This document shows positions 8,853 through 20,559 of a DNA stretch of 64,000 nucleotides, piece after piece; position 1 is the stretch's first letter, and each line of letters begins with the position of its first letter. Under the pieces are notes generated by a model. It had not been told where the DNA came from and searched no databases. It saw nothing but the letters and a program-made list of their open reading frames with translations. The stretch is from Pandoraea captiosa (GTDB lineage: Bacteria; Pseudomonadota; Gammaproteobacteria; Burkholderiales; Burkholderiaceae): contig NZ_CABPSQ010000001.1 in NCBI RefSeq assembly GCF_902459775.1, forward strand, positions 992,001 to 1,056,000, in the 5' to 3' direction. Position numbers and translations under genes: made by a program.

Positions 8853-11276
8853 ATGACCCGTCGTAAAACGCCGCAGTCCGGCGCCCCTTCCTCAGTCGAC
8901 AGCGATACGCCTGCCTTCGCCGCCGAGAGCGGGTATCGTCAATCGGACGGCGGTCCGGCCTCGGCACCGGACGCCAAGATTGGCGATCCGGGCGTCAAGC
9001 GATCGCGAGAAGTGGGCCAAACCGTCGACGGCATGCCGTACAACCGGGAGAAGCGCTCGGAGTACGGGCCGGGCGCGGCCATTCCCCAGACCGGCGACAC
9101 GTCGAAGTCCCCGTCGCCCATGTCGCACGCCAGCACGCTGGGCGAACGGCACGCCACGCACAAGACCGGCGGCGCGGCGAAGCCCGGCGTGAATACCGTC
9201 ACGGGCGAACTCTCGCGCGTGCGCGCCGACGCGCAAGGCACGCCGCTCACCACGAATCAGGGGGTGCCCGTAGCCGACAACCAGAATTCGCTCGTCGGCG
9301 GGCTACGCGGTCCGGCGCTGCTCAAGGATTTTGTGTTGCGCGAGAAGATCACGCACTTCGATCACGAGCGGATTCCGGAGCGTGTCGTTCACGCCCGAGG
9401 CTCTGCTGCGCACGGCTACTTCGAATCGTACGACGCGCTCACCGAGCTCACCTGTGCGGCGCCGTTTGCCGAAGCGGGAAAGCGTACGCCGGTGTTCGTG
9501 CGATTCTCGACCGTTGCGGGCGAGCGCGGCTCCAAAGACACGGCACGCGACGTGAGAGGGTTCGCCGTCAAGTTCTACACCGATCACGGCAACTGGGATC
9601 TCGTGGGCAACAACATTCCGGTGTTCTTCATTCAGGACGCCATGAAGTTTCCCGATCTGGTGCATGCCGTGAAACCGGAGCCGAATCATGCGATGCCGCA
9701 GGCCGCGTCGGCGCACGACACGTTCTACGATTTCATCTCGCTCTCGCCCGAATCGACGCACATGATGATGTGGCTCATGTCGGATCGCGCCATTCCTCGC
9801 AGCTTCCGCACGATGCAGGGGTTTGGCGTGCATACCTATCGTTTCGTGAATGCAGACGGGGTATCGAAGCTGGTCAAGTTTCACTGGACGCCTCGCGCCG
9901 GCACGCATTCGCTCGTCTGGGACGAGGCGGTGAAAATCTCGGGCGCAGATCCCGACTTTCACCGTCGCGATCTCTGGGAGTCGATCGAAAACGGCCAGTA
10001 CCCGGAGTGGGAACTGGGCGTGCAGATCTTTACGGAGGCGCAGGCAGACACGTTCAGTTTCGATGTCCTCGACGCGACGAAGATCGTGCCGGAAGAACTG
10101 ATTCCCATCACGCCCATCGGGCGCATGGTGCTCGACCGGAATCCCGACAACTTCTTCGCCGAGACGGAACAGGTCGCGTTTTGCGTGGCCAACGTCGTGC
10201 CGGGCGTGGACTTCACCAACGATCCGTTGCTCGCCGGACGCATCCACTCGTACTTCGACACGCAGATCAGTCGCCTAGGTGGCCCGAACTTCCATGAGTT
10301 GCCCATCAACGGCCCCGTCGTGCCGGTACAGAATCACCAGCGCGACGGCATGCATCGTCAGACCATTCATCGCGGGCGCGTTGCCTACGACCCGAACTCG
10401 ATGGGCGGCGGATGCCCGTTTCAGACCGGGTCCGCAGGATATGTCCCGTTCCCGGAGCCGGTGCCGGAGGGCGGTGTCGAGATGCGCGGCAAACCGGCGA
10501 AGTTTGCAGAGCACTTCCAGCAGGCGACGCTTTTCTATGAGAGTCAGTCACCCGCGGGTCAGCGACATATCGTGGACGCCTACCGCTTCGAACTGAGTCA
10601 CGTCACCGTACCAGGCATTCGTCGCCGTATGCTCTCGATGCTTCGCAACGTGTCCGAACCGATGGCGGCCGCCATTGCGAAGGGTCTCGGGATGCCCCTG
10701 CCCGATCCGATGCCGCCGGCCGCCGACGCGCCCGCTGCGCCCGAGGTCGACCGGTCACCGGCGCTGGCGTTGGAGGCGCGTCCGGGCGAGGTGGGCATCG
10801 CGGGGCGTAAGATCGCGATATTGGTGACCGAAGGCACGGATGTCGACGTAGTCCGCACGGTGGCGCAAGCGCTCGGCGCGCAGCACGCCGACGTGCGACT
10901 CGTGGGCGAGCACATCGGCATTTGCCCGGCCTCCGGAGGGGGCACGATCGACGCGGACGCTGCCCTCGACAGCCAACCCGGTTTCCTGTTCGACGCCGTT
11001 GTAATTCCACCCGGAGACCCGGCGGTAGACAGGTTGTGCGGCAATGGCTATGCGTTGGAGTTCGTTCGCAATCAGTTCCGTCATTGCAAGACCTTGCTTG
11101 CCGTTGGCGAAGGGCGGCAATTGCTCGACGCCGCCGGGATCGCCCCGGACGACGACGACCCCGGCATTTGTTTCGGTACCGCGCCGGACGGTGAGACGCT
11201 CGACGATTTCGTCGACGCCGTCTCGAAGCACCGGCACTTCATCAGGGAGGAAAGCGCTGGCTGGCGCGCAATCTGA
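8853..11276 (+). CDS. katE: Large-subunit catalase, HPII type
   Basis: The 807-residue heme catalase decomposes hydrogen peroxide in the cytosol. Active-site His is H180 in [12 protein letters not shown] and the Asn is N253 in GNWDLVGNN. The proximal heme Tyr is Y467 in RIHSYFDTQ. All three are offset by 52 from E. coli HPII, so the extra length is an N-terminal, probably disordered leader. The C-terminal ~150 residues form the DJ-1/PfpI-like domain of large catalases ([15 protein letters not shown]). AAGGAGA precedes the ATG. Three copies of a CGAAATG(TG)ACGC element lie just upstream (8789-8831). HPII enzymes are usually stationary-phase and stress induced. Confidence 0.95.
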   Translation: MTRRKTPQSGAPSSVDSDTPAFAAESGYRQSDGGPASAPDAKIGDPGVKRSREVGQTVDGMPYNREKRSEYGPGAAIPQTGDTSKSPSPMSHASTLGERHATHKTGGAAKPGVNTVTGELSRVRADAQGTPLTTNQGVPVADNQNSLVGGLRGPALLKDFVLREKITHFDHERIPERVVHARGSAAHGYFESYDALTELTCAAPFAEAGKRTPVFVRFSTVAGERGSKDTARDVRGFAVKFYTDHGNWDLVGNNIPVFFIQDAMKFPDLVHAVKPEPNHAMPQAASAHDTFYDFISLSPESTHMMMWLMSDRAIPRSFRTMQGFGVHTYRFVNADGVSKLVKFHWTPRAGTHSLVWDEAVKISGADPDFHRRDLWESIENGQYPEWELGVQIFTEAQADTFSFDVLDATKIVPEELIPITPIGRMVLDRNPDNFFAETEQVAFCVANVVPGVDFTNDPLLAGRIHSYFDTQISRLGGPNFHELPINGPVVPVQNHQRDGMHRQTIHRGRVAYDPNSMGGGCPFQTGSAGYVPFPEPVPEGGVEMRGKPAKFAEHFQQATLFYESQSPAGQRHIVDAYRFELSHVTVPGIRRRMLSMLRNVSEPMAAAIAKGLGMPLPDPMPPAADAPAAPEVDRSPALALEARPGEVGIAGRKIAILVTEGTDVDVVRTVAQALGAQHADVRLVGEHIGICPASGGGTIDADAALDSQPGFLFDAVVIPPGDPAVDRLCGNGYALEFVRNQFRHCKTLLAVGEGRQLLDAAGIAPDDDDPGICFGTAPDGETLDDFVDAVSKHRHFIREESAGWRAI

Positions 11277-11277
11277 T

Positions 11278-11508
11278 ATGGCCGCTGTTCTGACATTCCG
11301 TTACCGGGATTACAGCGTCATCTGTTCGGCGTTGCCGCACCCGAAGGGCGGCTTCACCGGCAAGGCGTTGGTGCAAATCATCGAAGGGATGATCCGGCAC
11401 CATGAAGTTGAGACGCTCAAAGACGACACGCATCCCGACGAGCAAACGGCGCTGGAAGAGGCGTCCGTCGTAGCTCGGGCCTGGATCGACGCGCAGCACG
11501 CCGCCTGA
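11278..11508 (+). CDS. Small conserved-type hypothetical protein
   Basis: A 76-residue acidic soluble protein (MAAVLTFRYRDYSVICSALP...), with no signal peptide or membrane segment. Its ATG is one base after the katE stop (TGATATG), without an obvious ribosome-binding site of its own, so translation probably depends on termination-reinitiation from katE. The regular hydrophobic/charged pattern and a helical C-terminus rich in Glu and Ala look like real coding sequence. I do not recognise the family. Confidence 0.6.
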   Translation: MAAVLTFRYRDYSVICSALPHPKGGFTGKALVQIIEGMIRHHEVETLKDDTHPDEQTALEEASVVARAWIDAQHAA

Positions 11509-11523
11509 CGACGCTGTTCAGGC
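11503..11523. terminator. Hairpin between convergent katE-side gene and treY
   Basis: GCCTGA (11503-11508) pairs with TCAGGC (11518-11523) across a 9-nt loop in the 21-bp gap between convergent genes. There is no T-run, so it is at most a weak or Rho-assisted bidirectional terminator. Confidence 0.3.
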
Positions 11524-11529
11524 TTGCGT

Positions 11530-14265
11530 TCACACTTGCGTGAGCAGGGCGACGGGCAGTGCGTCGAGGATTTGCGACACCGGCAACCTGCCATCGGCGC
11601 CGGCGCTGATCCCTGTCCCAGTCAGGAGGTTGCGCCAGCGTCCCGTGCGCGACACTGGGCTCGCATCGATCGTTGTGTCCTGCCAGTCTTGCGGGCGAAG
11701 ACCGGGCACGCGGTAAGCCTGTTCCGTCCTTTGCGCCGATGTCTGCGCCGATGTGTGCGCCGGATTCTGAGCTGATCGTTGCGCTGATCCGCCGGTAGCG
11801 CCGAGGTGATGCGCGGCATGCCGCGTCGCCACGCAGATGACGGTAGAACCGGCGTCGGCGGGCGGTACGCGGGCGAAAACGACGACGTGTGGCTCGCAAG
11901 GCCCCTCGGCATGCAGCGCAACATAGTCGCCATGCGCGAACGTAGCAACCAATGACTTGCGCAGATGCAGGAGACGGCATAGCAGTGCGAGTTTCACGTC
12001 GCCGTCCCACCATCTGGCCATGAGTGAGCGCCATGCCTGCGAGTCCAACCGGTCCTGCGTCTGCATCAGGCCATCCGCCCCGGAAAAGTCTGAGACCACG
12101 GCATCGAAGCACACCGTGCGGCGATTGTCGGGGTCCACGAGCGTCTGATCCCAGCGCAGGCTCGCCTGATAGGTATCCGGCACGCCCGGACAGGTCAGCC
12201 GGAGAAACGTCTGCGTGAGGCCGTTCAACGCGCCCGCCGGACCGAGCGCATCGGAGAATGCCTGCATCGACGCGACGAATGCCGGGTTCGCCATGATCTC
12301 GTGCACAAACGCGTCGCAGGCATCTTCGAGGGCGATGTCCGGTGCGGCCCACGACGTTCGGATGCCCGCTTCCCGGAGCGCTTTGCGTTGCCACCGGACG
12401 ACGCGTTCGGCAAACGCACGCAACGATGTAGCGTTCGGAGGCACGCCGGTCCACTCGCACGGCCACGCACCGAGCAGCGTCTGGTACAGCATCAGTTCGT
12501 GAGTCGCGTCGGGTACATCAGGCACATCAGCGCCAGTCTGCCGAAAGCGCTCGTTCTCGGCACGCCATCCTGCTACCGCCTCGCACCATTGCGTCGGAAT
12601 CTCCGAGAGCACGGCCAACCGTGCGCGCACGTCTTCACCGCGTTTGTGGTCGTGGGTTGCCGTCGTGAGCATGGCCCGCGGCCAATGCCGGGCGCGATGA
12701 ACGTTCGCCTCATGAAAGACGTCGAGCGGCATCGCGAGACGCGACGCATCGCAGCCGACGTCGTTTCGCGACAGCAGACGTCCCCAGCGGTATCCGGCGG
12801 TATCTTCGACCGCCTTCGCTGCGAGCGGCGCCGTCACTTGCGCAAAGCGGATTTGCGCCTCCCGATGCTGCGGCGATGAATCTTCCATGGGCGTCAGCCA
12901 CTCGACGAGCTGCGCCAGCGCAGGGTGATCGAGCGGGTGAAGCAGGTGTTTCGCGCCTGCCTGTGCTGTCATCAACACGCTTTTTGCGGCGTCGGCGTCA
13001 TCCGGATAAAGGCGATAGACCGGAAACGACGACGCGAGCGCACAAACACATCGTCGCAGGCTTGCCACACCGAAGTCGCGCGCCCGACCAGCGGGTTGCG
13101 CATCGATCAGGCGCGCAAGCGCTCCGACGGCTCGCGCGATCTCGCTGCCGAACCGGTCGCGCAGCAATTGCTGGCGCGCTTCGCGCACATGCTCGCCAAA
13201 ATCGCGCATGTCGCCTGTGCACGTTTGCCAGTACGCGTCCAATGCCGCTGCACCTCGTGAATCGTGGAGCAGTGCGCCAACATCGTTCATGAAGTCGTAA
13301 CCCGTCGTGCCGTCGATCTCCCAGCGCGGGTCGAGAGGTTCGCCGTCCATCAGGATTTTCTCGACGACGATCCAGGGTTCACGCTCGTCATGTTGACCGT
13401 TCCTGCGCTCCTGCAACGCAGCGCGCAACTTGCGGCAGTACGCGCCCGGGTCAACCAGCCCATCGACGTGATCGATCCGCACGCCGTCGATAACGCCGTC
13501 GGCGAACAGGCGAAGGGGAAGGGCGTGAACGGCGTCGAAGACCTCCGGGCGCTCCACGCAAACGGCAACGAGCGAGTTGATATCGAAGAACCGTCGCCAA
13601 TTCAGCGCGTCGCGGGCGAGTGGCCAGTGCGTCAGATGGAAATGCTGTTGCGCAAGCACACGTTGCCAGTCGTTTGCCGTACGTGCTTCGTCGGCAATGG
13701 CGGACGTCTGCGGCGCGAGGGGCCAGCGTGCGCCGTCGTACGCGAGCGATACCTGAGCGCTCAGCCCTCGCATCACCGAGAGCTTTCGCTGGGCGAGGCC
13801 GTCGGCCAACGGTTCGGGGAGTACCGGAAGCAGCACCTTGCCCGCAGGTACATCGGCGTTACCGTTCCAGTCGATGTCGAAATATCGGGCATAGGGACTC
13901 TCGGCGCCGCGGCGCAAGACGTCCTGCCACCAGCGATTCTGCGGGCCGTTGCCCATATGGTTGGGCACGATGTCGACGACGAGGCCGATGCCGTGCGCGG
14001 CCAGCTGGTCATGCAGACGTCGAAGTCCCGACTCGCCGCCGAGCACGTCACTGACGGTCCCCGGGTCGGCGACGTCGTAACCGTGTGTTGAGTCGGGCAT
14101 GGCCGTCCAGACGGGCGAGGCGTAGAGATGCGAGAGGCCCAGTGCCACAAAGGCCGGGACATCGCGCTGCGCATGCGCGAAGGTGTAATCCGCATTGAAC
14201 TGGACACGCAGTGTGGAGAGTGGCGTCAGCGACATCAGCGGCGTCATTGTCGGCCCCGGGGTCAT
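11530..14265 (-). CDS. treY: Maltooligosyl trehalose synthase
   Basis: GH13 enzyme of 911 residues that converts the reducing-end maltose unit of an alpha-1,4-glucan to a trehalosyl end. The sequence shows LYASPVW near the N-terminus, DIVPNHMG, the nucleophile Asp in DGVRIDHVDGL, the acid Glu in IVVEKIL and the third acid in TATHDHKRGEDVRAR. A C-terminal low-complexity stretch rich in Ser-Ala-Gln is encoded by degenerate 12-bp repeats (11732-11791). The ATG at 14265 overlaps the malQ stop by 4 bp. It is the last gene of the seven-gene glucan operon and works with TreZ. An upstream in-frame start at 14382 lies inside malQ and was not used. Confidence 0.95.
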   Translation of the reverse strand: MTPGPTMTPLMSLTPLSTLRVQFNADYTFAHAQRDVPAFVALGLSHLYASPVWTAMPDSTHGYDVADPGTVSDVLGGESGLRRLHDQLAAHGIGLVVDIVPNHMGNGPQNRWWQDVLRRGAESPYARYFDIDWNGNADVPAGKVLLPVLPEPLADGLAQRKLSVMRGLSAQVSLAYDGARWPLAPQTSAIADEARTANDWQRVLAQQHFHLTHWPLARDALNWRRFFDINSLVAVCVERPEVFDAVHALPLRLFADGVIDGVRIDHVDGLVDPGAYCRKLRAALQERRNGQHDEREPWIVVEKILMDGEPLDPRWEIDGTTGYDFMNDVGALLHDSRGAAALDAYWQTCTGDMRDFGEHVREARQQLLRDRFGSEIARAVGALARLIDAQPAGRARDFGVASLRRCVCALASSFPVYRLYPDDADAAKSVLMTAQAGAKHLLHPLDHPALAQLVEWLTPMEDSSPQHREAQIRFAQVTAPLAAKAVEDTAGYRWGRLLSRNDVGCDASRLAMPLDVFHEANVHRARHWPRAMLTTATHDHKRGEDVRARLAVLSEIPTQWCEAVAGWRAENERFRQTGADVPDVPDATHELMLYQTLLGAWPCEWTGVPPNATSLRAFAERVVRWQRKALREAGIRTSWAAPDIALEDACDAFVHEIMANPAFVASMQAFSDALGPAGALNGLTQTFLRLTCPGVPDTYQASLRWDQTLVDPDNRRTVCFDAVVSDFSGADGLMQTQDRLDSQAWRSLMARWWDGDVKLALLCRLLHLRKSLVATFAHGDYVALHAEGPCEPHVVVFARVPPADAGSTVICVATRHAAHHLGATGGSAQRSAQNPAHTSAQTSAQRTEQAYRVPGLRPQDWQDTTIDASPVSRTGRWRNLLTGTGISAGADGRLPVSQILDALPVALLTQV
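11732..11791. repeat. Five degenerate 12-bp units inside treY
   Basis: Units TGCGCCGATGTC, TGCGCCGATGTG, TGCGCCGGATTC and two weaker ones follow each other in frame. They encode the Ser-Ala-Gln-rich linker near the TreY C-terminus. The 12-bp unit keeps the reading frame whatever the copy number. Confidence 0.75.
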
Positions 14266-16523
14266 GAACGAGCCGAACGCCGCGCGCTCGCTGCCCGTGT
14301 TCGTGCAAATTTCGTCAGGCGGGAGGCGACATCCGGTTCGTCCAGCAAGACTTCGACCGGTGCGCGCAAGCGCCGCCGCCAATTGGGGTGTTCGGTTGTC
14401 GTGCCCGGCAGATTGTCGGCCTCACGCGCGCCCACGGCGTCGGTAATGGGCAACAGCACCAATGGCGAGGCAGACAATGCGACGAAATTGACGATGGCGT
14501 CGAGCGGCGGCCTGGCCGGTGCCCGGCCTGCCGGCTTCGGAGTAGCGTCTGTCTCATCGACGCCCGCATCGACGCCCGCATCAACGCCCGCATCGACGCC
14601 CGATACTTCGCCCACGTCCGGATGCGCCGCAGCATGGCCGCTTTCGTTCACGACACCCGCCGCGCTCATCGCCTGCCACAGCGCGGTGCGGTCCTCTCGC
14701 CGGGTGCGACGCGCAGCGCGAGCATCGATGGACGAGGGCGCGAGCCGGACGCGCCAGGCAATATCCCGCCCGGTCCACCATCCGACCGCGGTCGGCAAGT
14801 CATGTGTGCTGGTCGTTGCCACGGCGTCGACCCGCCATTGAGACGGCGCAAGAAACGCCGCGGGCTTCGTTGGCGTCTCGGGCGGCGCCGGGCCGCGCGC
14901 AAACCACAGGACGTCGGTGCCCAGCACGCCTTGCGCAGCGACACGCGCTCGGAAATCCCCCGGCACGGTGCCAAGGTCCTCACCGATGACGATCGCCCGA
15001 TGTCGCGACGATTCCAGCGCCACGATCGCCAGCAATTCGTTAAGGGGATAGCGCAAATAAGCGCCGGCGCTCGCGGGCGCGCCGACCGGGCACACCCACA
15101 GACGGGACAGGCCCAGCACATGGTCGATGCGCAGACCGCCTGAAAACGCCAGCGCGGCGCGCAGCGTGGCAATGAAGGGACGGTAGCCGCGCCGAGCGAA
15201 GGCCCACGGCGAAAAGGTCGTCAGTCCCCAGACCTGCCCGGCGGCATTGAAGGCGTCCGGTGGCGCACCGAGCGAAATACCGTCGAGCAGGTGCCCGCCG
15301 TCGGACCATGCTTCGCTTCCGGTCGAGTCCACCCCCACGGCCATGTCCGCAATGAGTCCCGTCTCCATGCCGGCGCCGCGCGCCTGTGCGTGGGCATGTC
15401 GAAGCCCCTGAAATGCCAGCCATTGCAGGAAGACGTGAAACGCCACAACGTCGGCATGCTCGAACGCCATACGCTCCGACTGCGGCGTCCAGGGCGAGCG
15501 CAATCCGCCAGGCCAGCGTCGCCAGTCGTCGCCGTGTGTCGAGTGCAGGCGCTCGTGGAGCATTTCGAAGCGCGCGTGCGCCTCCAGCGAATCACGACCA
15601 TCGCGGCGAAATCGCCTGAGCGAAGCCGCCTGCTCGGTCGAGAGCCAATGTTCGCGCAAATCGTACAGATGCCGAAGAACCTGCAGGCGAGCCCCGGAAG
15701 CGGCGGGCCAGTTCACGAGACGCTGCCGTTCTCGCTGCGCATAACCGGACACAAGCCGCAGATGTCGCGCCGCCTCCATGGCTTCGGGCATTCCGCACAG
15801 CGCTGCAGGATCGATGTGCGTGACGTTGTACCACTGGCGGTTCGACGGCGAGTAGGGGCTGTACTGGGCCGGGCGGGCGCCGAACATGGCGTGCGCGGGG
15901 CTGATCGCCAGTGCCGTAGCGCCGCGCGATGCCGCCGCCACTGCGGCGTCGGCCACCGCGCCGTAGTGGCCCAGGCCGCCGTCGCCCTGACTGCGCAGTG
16001 CGTATAGCGGCACATTCATGCCCCAGCGACGTTCCGTGTCAGGCAGCCGGTAGGCGTGCGGTGGGGCAACGATCAGCGACAACCGGACATTGCCGAGCTC
16101 GACGTGGTGGTATCCCGGCACGTCGACGGGAAGCAATAACGACGCCCCCGAAGTCGGGTCGATCTCGGTCGTGCCATCGACCGTGTCGCCGTCCTCCAGA
16201 TGAAGGCGATAGGCAAGACGCTTGCGCCCGGCCGTCACGGAAAGCGCAGGCAACGTGGCGGGGACGCCCACGCGCGTAACGATCTGCGCTTCGTCGGCGT
16301 GCATCTCGGACACATCGAGATAGGCCAGACTGTCGCGGCACTGCGCCGCGTTACCGCACCGCAGCCCCATGGCGTCGAGCAAGGCGCGCAGCACGTCGAG
16401 CGACACCGTATGCGCCTGGCCGGCGGCGTCGTCCCAATGGACAAGGATTCCCGCCCGTTGCGCGAGGGTGTGCAGCGCATCGAGCGAGGGCGGTGAGAGT
16501 AGCGACGCAGCGGTTCTCGTCAT
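14262..16523 (-). CDS. malQ: 4-alpha-glucanotransferase (amylomaltase)
   Basis: GH77 enzyme of 753 residues that transfers alpha-1,4-glucan segments, rebuilding chain lengths suitable for TreY. The sequence shows the nucleophile Asp in LRIDHVLGLSRLW, the acid Glu in VIGEDLGTVP and the third acid in STHDLPT. It is somewhat longer than typical because of an N-terminal domain and a C-proximal Ala/Asp/Val repeat (GVDAGVDAGVDAGVDET) encoded by four 12-bp units. The ATG at 16523 overlaps the treZ stop, and its own stop overlaps the treY start, so it is coupled on both sides. Confidence 0.95.
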   Translation of the reverse strand: MTRTAASLLSPPSLDALHTLAQRAGILVHWDDAAGQAHTVSLDVLRALLDAMGLRCGNAAQCRDSLAYLDVSEMHADEAQIVTRVGVPATLPALSVTAGRKRLAYRLHLEDGDTVDGTTEIDPTSGASLLLPVDVPGYHHVELGNVRLSLIVAPPHAYRLPDTERRWGMNVPLYALRSQGDGGLGHYGAVADAAVAAASRGATALAISPAHAMFGARPAQYSPYSPSNRQWYNVTHIDPAALCGMPEAMEAARHLRLVSGYAQRERQRLVNWPAASGARLQVLRHLYDLREHWLSTEQAASLRRFRRDGRDSLEAHARFEMLHERLHSTHGDDWRRWPGGLRSPWTPQSERMAFEHADVVAFHVFLQWLAFQGLRHAHAQARGAGMETGLIADMAVGVDSTGSEAWSDGGHLLDGISLGAPPDAFNAAGQVWGLTTFSPWAFARRGYRPFIATLRAALAFSGGLRIDHVLGLSRLWVCPVGAPASAGAYLRYPLNELLAIVALESSRHRAIVIGEDLGTVPGDFRARVAAQGVLGTDVLWFARGPAPPETPTKPAAFLAPSQWRVDAVATTSTHDLPTAVGWWTGRDIAWRVRLAPSSIDARAARRTRREDRTALWQAMSAAGVVNESGHAAAHPDVGEVSGVDAGVDAGVDAGVDETDATPKPAGRAPARPPLDAIVNFVALSASPLVLLPITDAVGAREADNLPGTTTEHPNWRRRLRAPVEVLLDEPDVASRLTKFARTRAASARRSARS
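14556..14602. repeat. Four tandem 12-bp units inside malQ
   Basis: The unit is ATCGACGCCCGC on the plus strand, four near-perfect copies, one base changed in the third. They encode (GVDA)n on the minus strand, in a loop between the catalytic THD motif and the C-terminal part of MalQ. The repeat is frame-preserving and slippage-prone. Confidence 0.85.
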
Positions 16524-18322
16524 AACGGTTCCTCCAGCCAGACGACGCAGGCGTGGGCGCGTAGCGTCCCTTCAGCGAGCGCGTCTGCGGCTTGCGGCGG
16601 CGTCTGGCAAAGCGTGACGCCTGCCGGGTGCAACGCCTGCGTGTCGGTGGCAACGCCCAGTTCGCCCGTGTTGATGGCGATCACCAGCCGCGAGCCGTCG
16701 TTCAGCCGCCATCGGGCACATAGCGCGGTAGGACTCAGCACTTCCGCACCCGCCGACGTCGCGCCGGGCAGCCGTGGAATGATCCAGGTCCGCCGCAACT
16801 CGATGAGGCCGCGATACCACGACAGCCAGTCGTCGGCGGCAAGCGTGGTTTGTTCGCCCGGCGCGAGACAGGAGGCGGCGAACGTCTCGGGGGCGTTCGG
16901 GTCGGGGAGGGCGTCGCTCGACGTGTCGGGCATGCCTGCGGCGCCGCCCAGTTGCGCAAACTCCTCGCGCCGCCCTTTTCGAACGGCGTCGGCCAACGCT
17001 CCCCGGTAATCGGTGAAGAACAGAAAGGGCGTCTCGCTTCCCCATTCTTCCCCCATGAACAGCATCGGGATCTGCGGGCACAGCAATAGCAAGGCGACAG
17101 CTGCACGCAGCGCAGCAGGGTTCGCGTGCGTGATCAGTCTGTCGCCCAGCGGGCGATTGCCCACCTGATCGTGGTTTTGAAGGAAAGCGACGAACGATGT
17201 CGGCGACAGAAAGCTGCTTGGCTCGCCCCGGGTTCTGCCGAGTCGTTCGACGCGCTCGCCCTGATAGGCGAAGCCTTCCGACAATGCCCGCGCCAGATGG
17301 GCGACCGGCTTGTCGGCAAAGTCGGCGTAGTAGCCCTGGCGTTCACCGGTGAGCAGCACGTGCAGTGCGTTGTGGAAATCGTCGTTCCACTGGGCGGCGG
17401 AAGTGTTCGCCAATAGCCCTGCGGCGTTATGTTCGTTTTCGAAGATCAGGTGGATGTGACGCCCGGGTTCGCGGGCGGCGACCTCGTCGCGGATGCAGGT
17501 GGCGAGGTCCTGAACGAACGCGTCGTTTCCGATGGCGTGAACGGCGTCCAGGCGCAGTCCGTCTGCGCGAAACTCGAACAGCCAGTACAGGGCGTTCTGT
17601 ATGAAGTACTGGCGCACGCACGCCTCGTCGAAGTCGATGGCAGCGCCCCATGGCGTATGCGTCTTCTGATCGAAGTACGGCGACGCGTACGAGGCCAGAT
17701 AGTTGCCGCTTGGCCCGAAGTGGTTGTAGACCACATCCATGATGACCATGATGTCTTCGGCGTGCGCGGCGTCGATGAGCGCCTTGAGTTCCTCGACGCT
17801 GCCGTAAGCGCTTTCCGGGGCGAAGGGCAACACGCCGTCGTAACCCCAGTTGTGTCGTCCCTCGAAGGTGCCAAGAGGCATAAGCTCGATCGCGCTTACG
17901 CCCAATTGCGCGAGATAGGGCAGACGTGCACGCACGCCGTTATAGCCGCCCAGCGCCCCGACGTGCAACTCGTAAATCACCGATTCGTGCCACGGGCGCC
18001 CCCGCCATGCGGACATTTGCCACGCGAACGCACGGGGATCGATCACGACGCTCATGTCGTGCGGCCCGCCATCCTGCGCTCGCGACGCCGGGTCGGGCAC
18101 CCGCTGACCGTCGGGCAGTACGAACGCGTACCGCGTGCCCGCGATGCACGGTACCGTCAACTCGAAATGGCCGCTGTTGACGGATTGCATCGGCACGGGA
18201 TCGTCGCGCTCGATCGCGAGTTGCATGGTGCTCACGTCCGGCGCCCAGACGCGAAAGCGTGTCGTGCCATCCGCCTGCAAAGCGGCGCCGAAAGGAAGTG
18301 GGAAAGCGTAGGTGGTAGTCAT
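16520..18322 (-). CDS. treZ: Malto-oligosyltrehalose trehalohydrolase
   Basis: GH13 enzyme of 600 residues that releases free trehalose from the trehalosyl ends made by TreY. An N-terminal CBM48-like domain (FRVWAPD, 23-29) is followed by the barrel with DVVYNHFGPSG (196-206), the nucleophile D259 in GLRLDAV and the acid E295 in LIFENEHN. The ATG at 18322 (MTTTYAFPLPF) begins the domain; the longer in-frame extension to 18778 is an antisense shadow of glgX. Its stop overlaps the malQ start by 4 bp. A 110-bp gap, the longest in the operon, separates it from glgX. Confidence 0.95.
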   Translation of the reverse strand: MTTTYAFPLPFGAALQADGTTRFRVWAPDVSTMQLAIERDDPVPMQSVNSGHFELTVPCIAGTRYAFVLPDGQRVPDPASRAQDGGPHDMSVVIDPRAFAWQMSAWRGRPWHESVIYELHVGALGGYNGVRARLPYLAQLGVSAIELMPLGTFEGRHNWGYDGVLPFAPESAYGSVEELKALIDAAHAEDIMVIMDVVYNHFGPSGNYLASYASPYFDQKTHTPWGAAIDFDEACVRQYFIQNALYWLFEFRADGLRLDAVHAIGNDAFVQDLATCIRDEVAAREPGRHIHLIFENEHNAAGLLANTSAAQWNDDFHNALHVLLTGERQGYYADFADKPVAHLARALSEGFAYQGERVERLGRTRGEPSSFLSPTSFVAFLQNHDQVGNRPLGDRLITHANPAALRAAVALLLLCPQIPMLFMGEEWGSETPFLFFTDYRGALADAVRKGRREEFAQLGGAAGMPDTSSDALPDPNAPETFAASCLAPGEQTTLAADDWLSWYRGLIELRRTWIIPRLPGATSAGAEVLSPTALCARWRLNDGSRLVIAINTGELGVATDTQALHPAGVTLCQTPPQAADALAEGTLRAHACVVWLEEPL

Positions 18323-18348
18323 GGGCGGATCGGCGTAAGAGCTTGGTG

Positions 18349-18375
18349 GGCGTGGTCGGCGTGATCGGCGTGGTT
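18349..18375. repeat. Three tandem 9-bp units in the glgX-treZ gap
   Basis: Units GGCGTGGTC, GGCGTGATC and GGCGTGGTT lie end to end in the only sizeable spacer of the glucan operon, upstream of treZ. Confidence 0.75.
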
Positions 18376-18432
18376 GGCGAGGGGGGCCGGGGCAGTCAAA
18401 AGATGGGCGCGTTGGAGCACGAGTCGCCCGGA

Positions 18433-20556
<2,124 letters not shown>

Positions 20557-20559
20557 CGG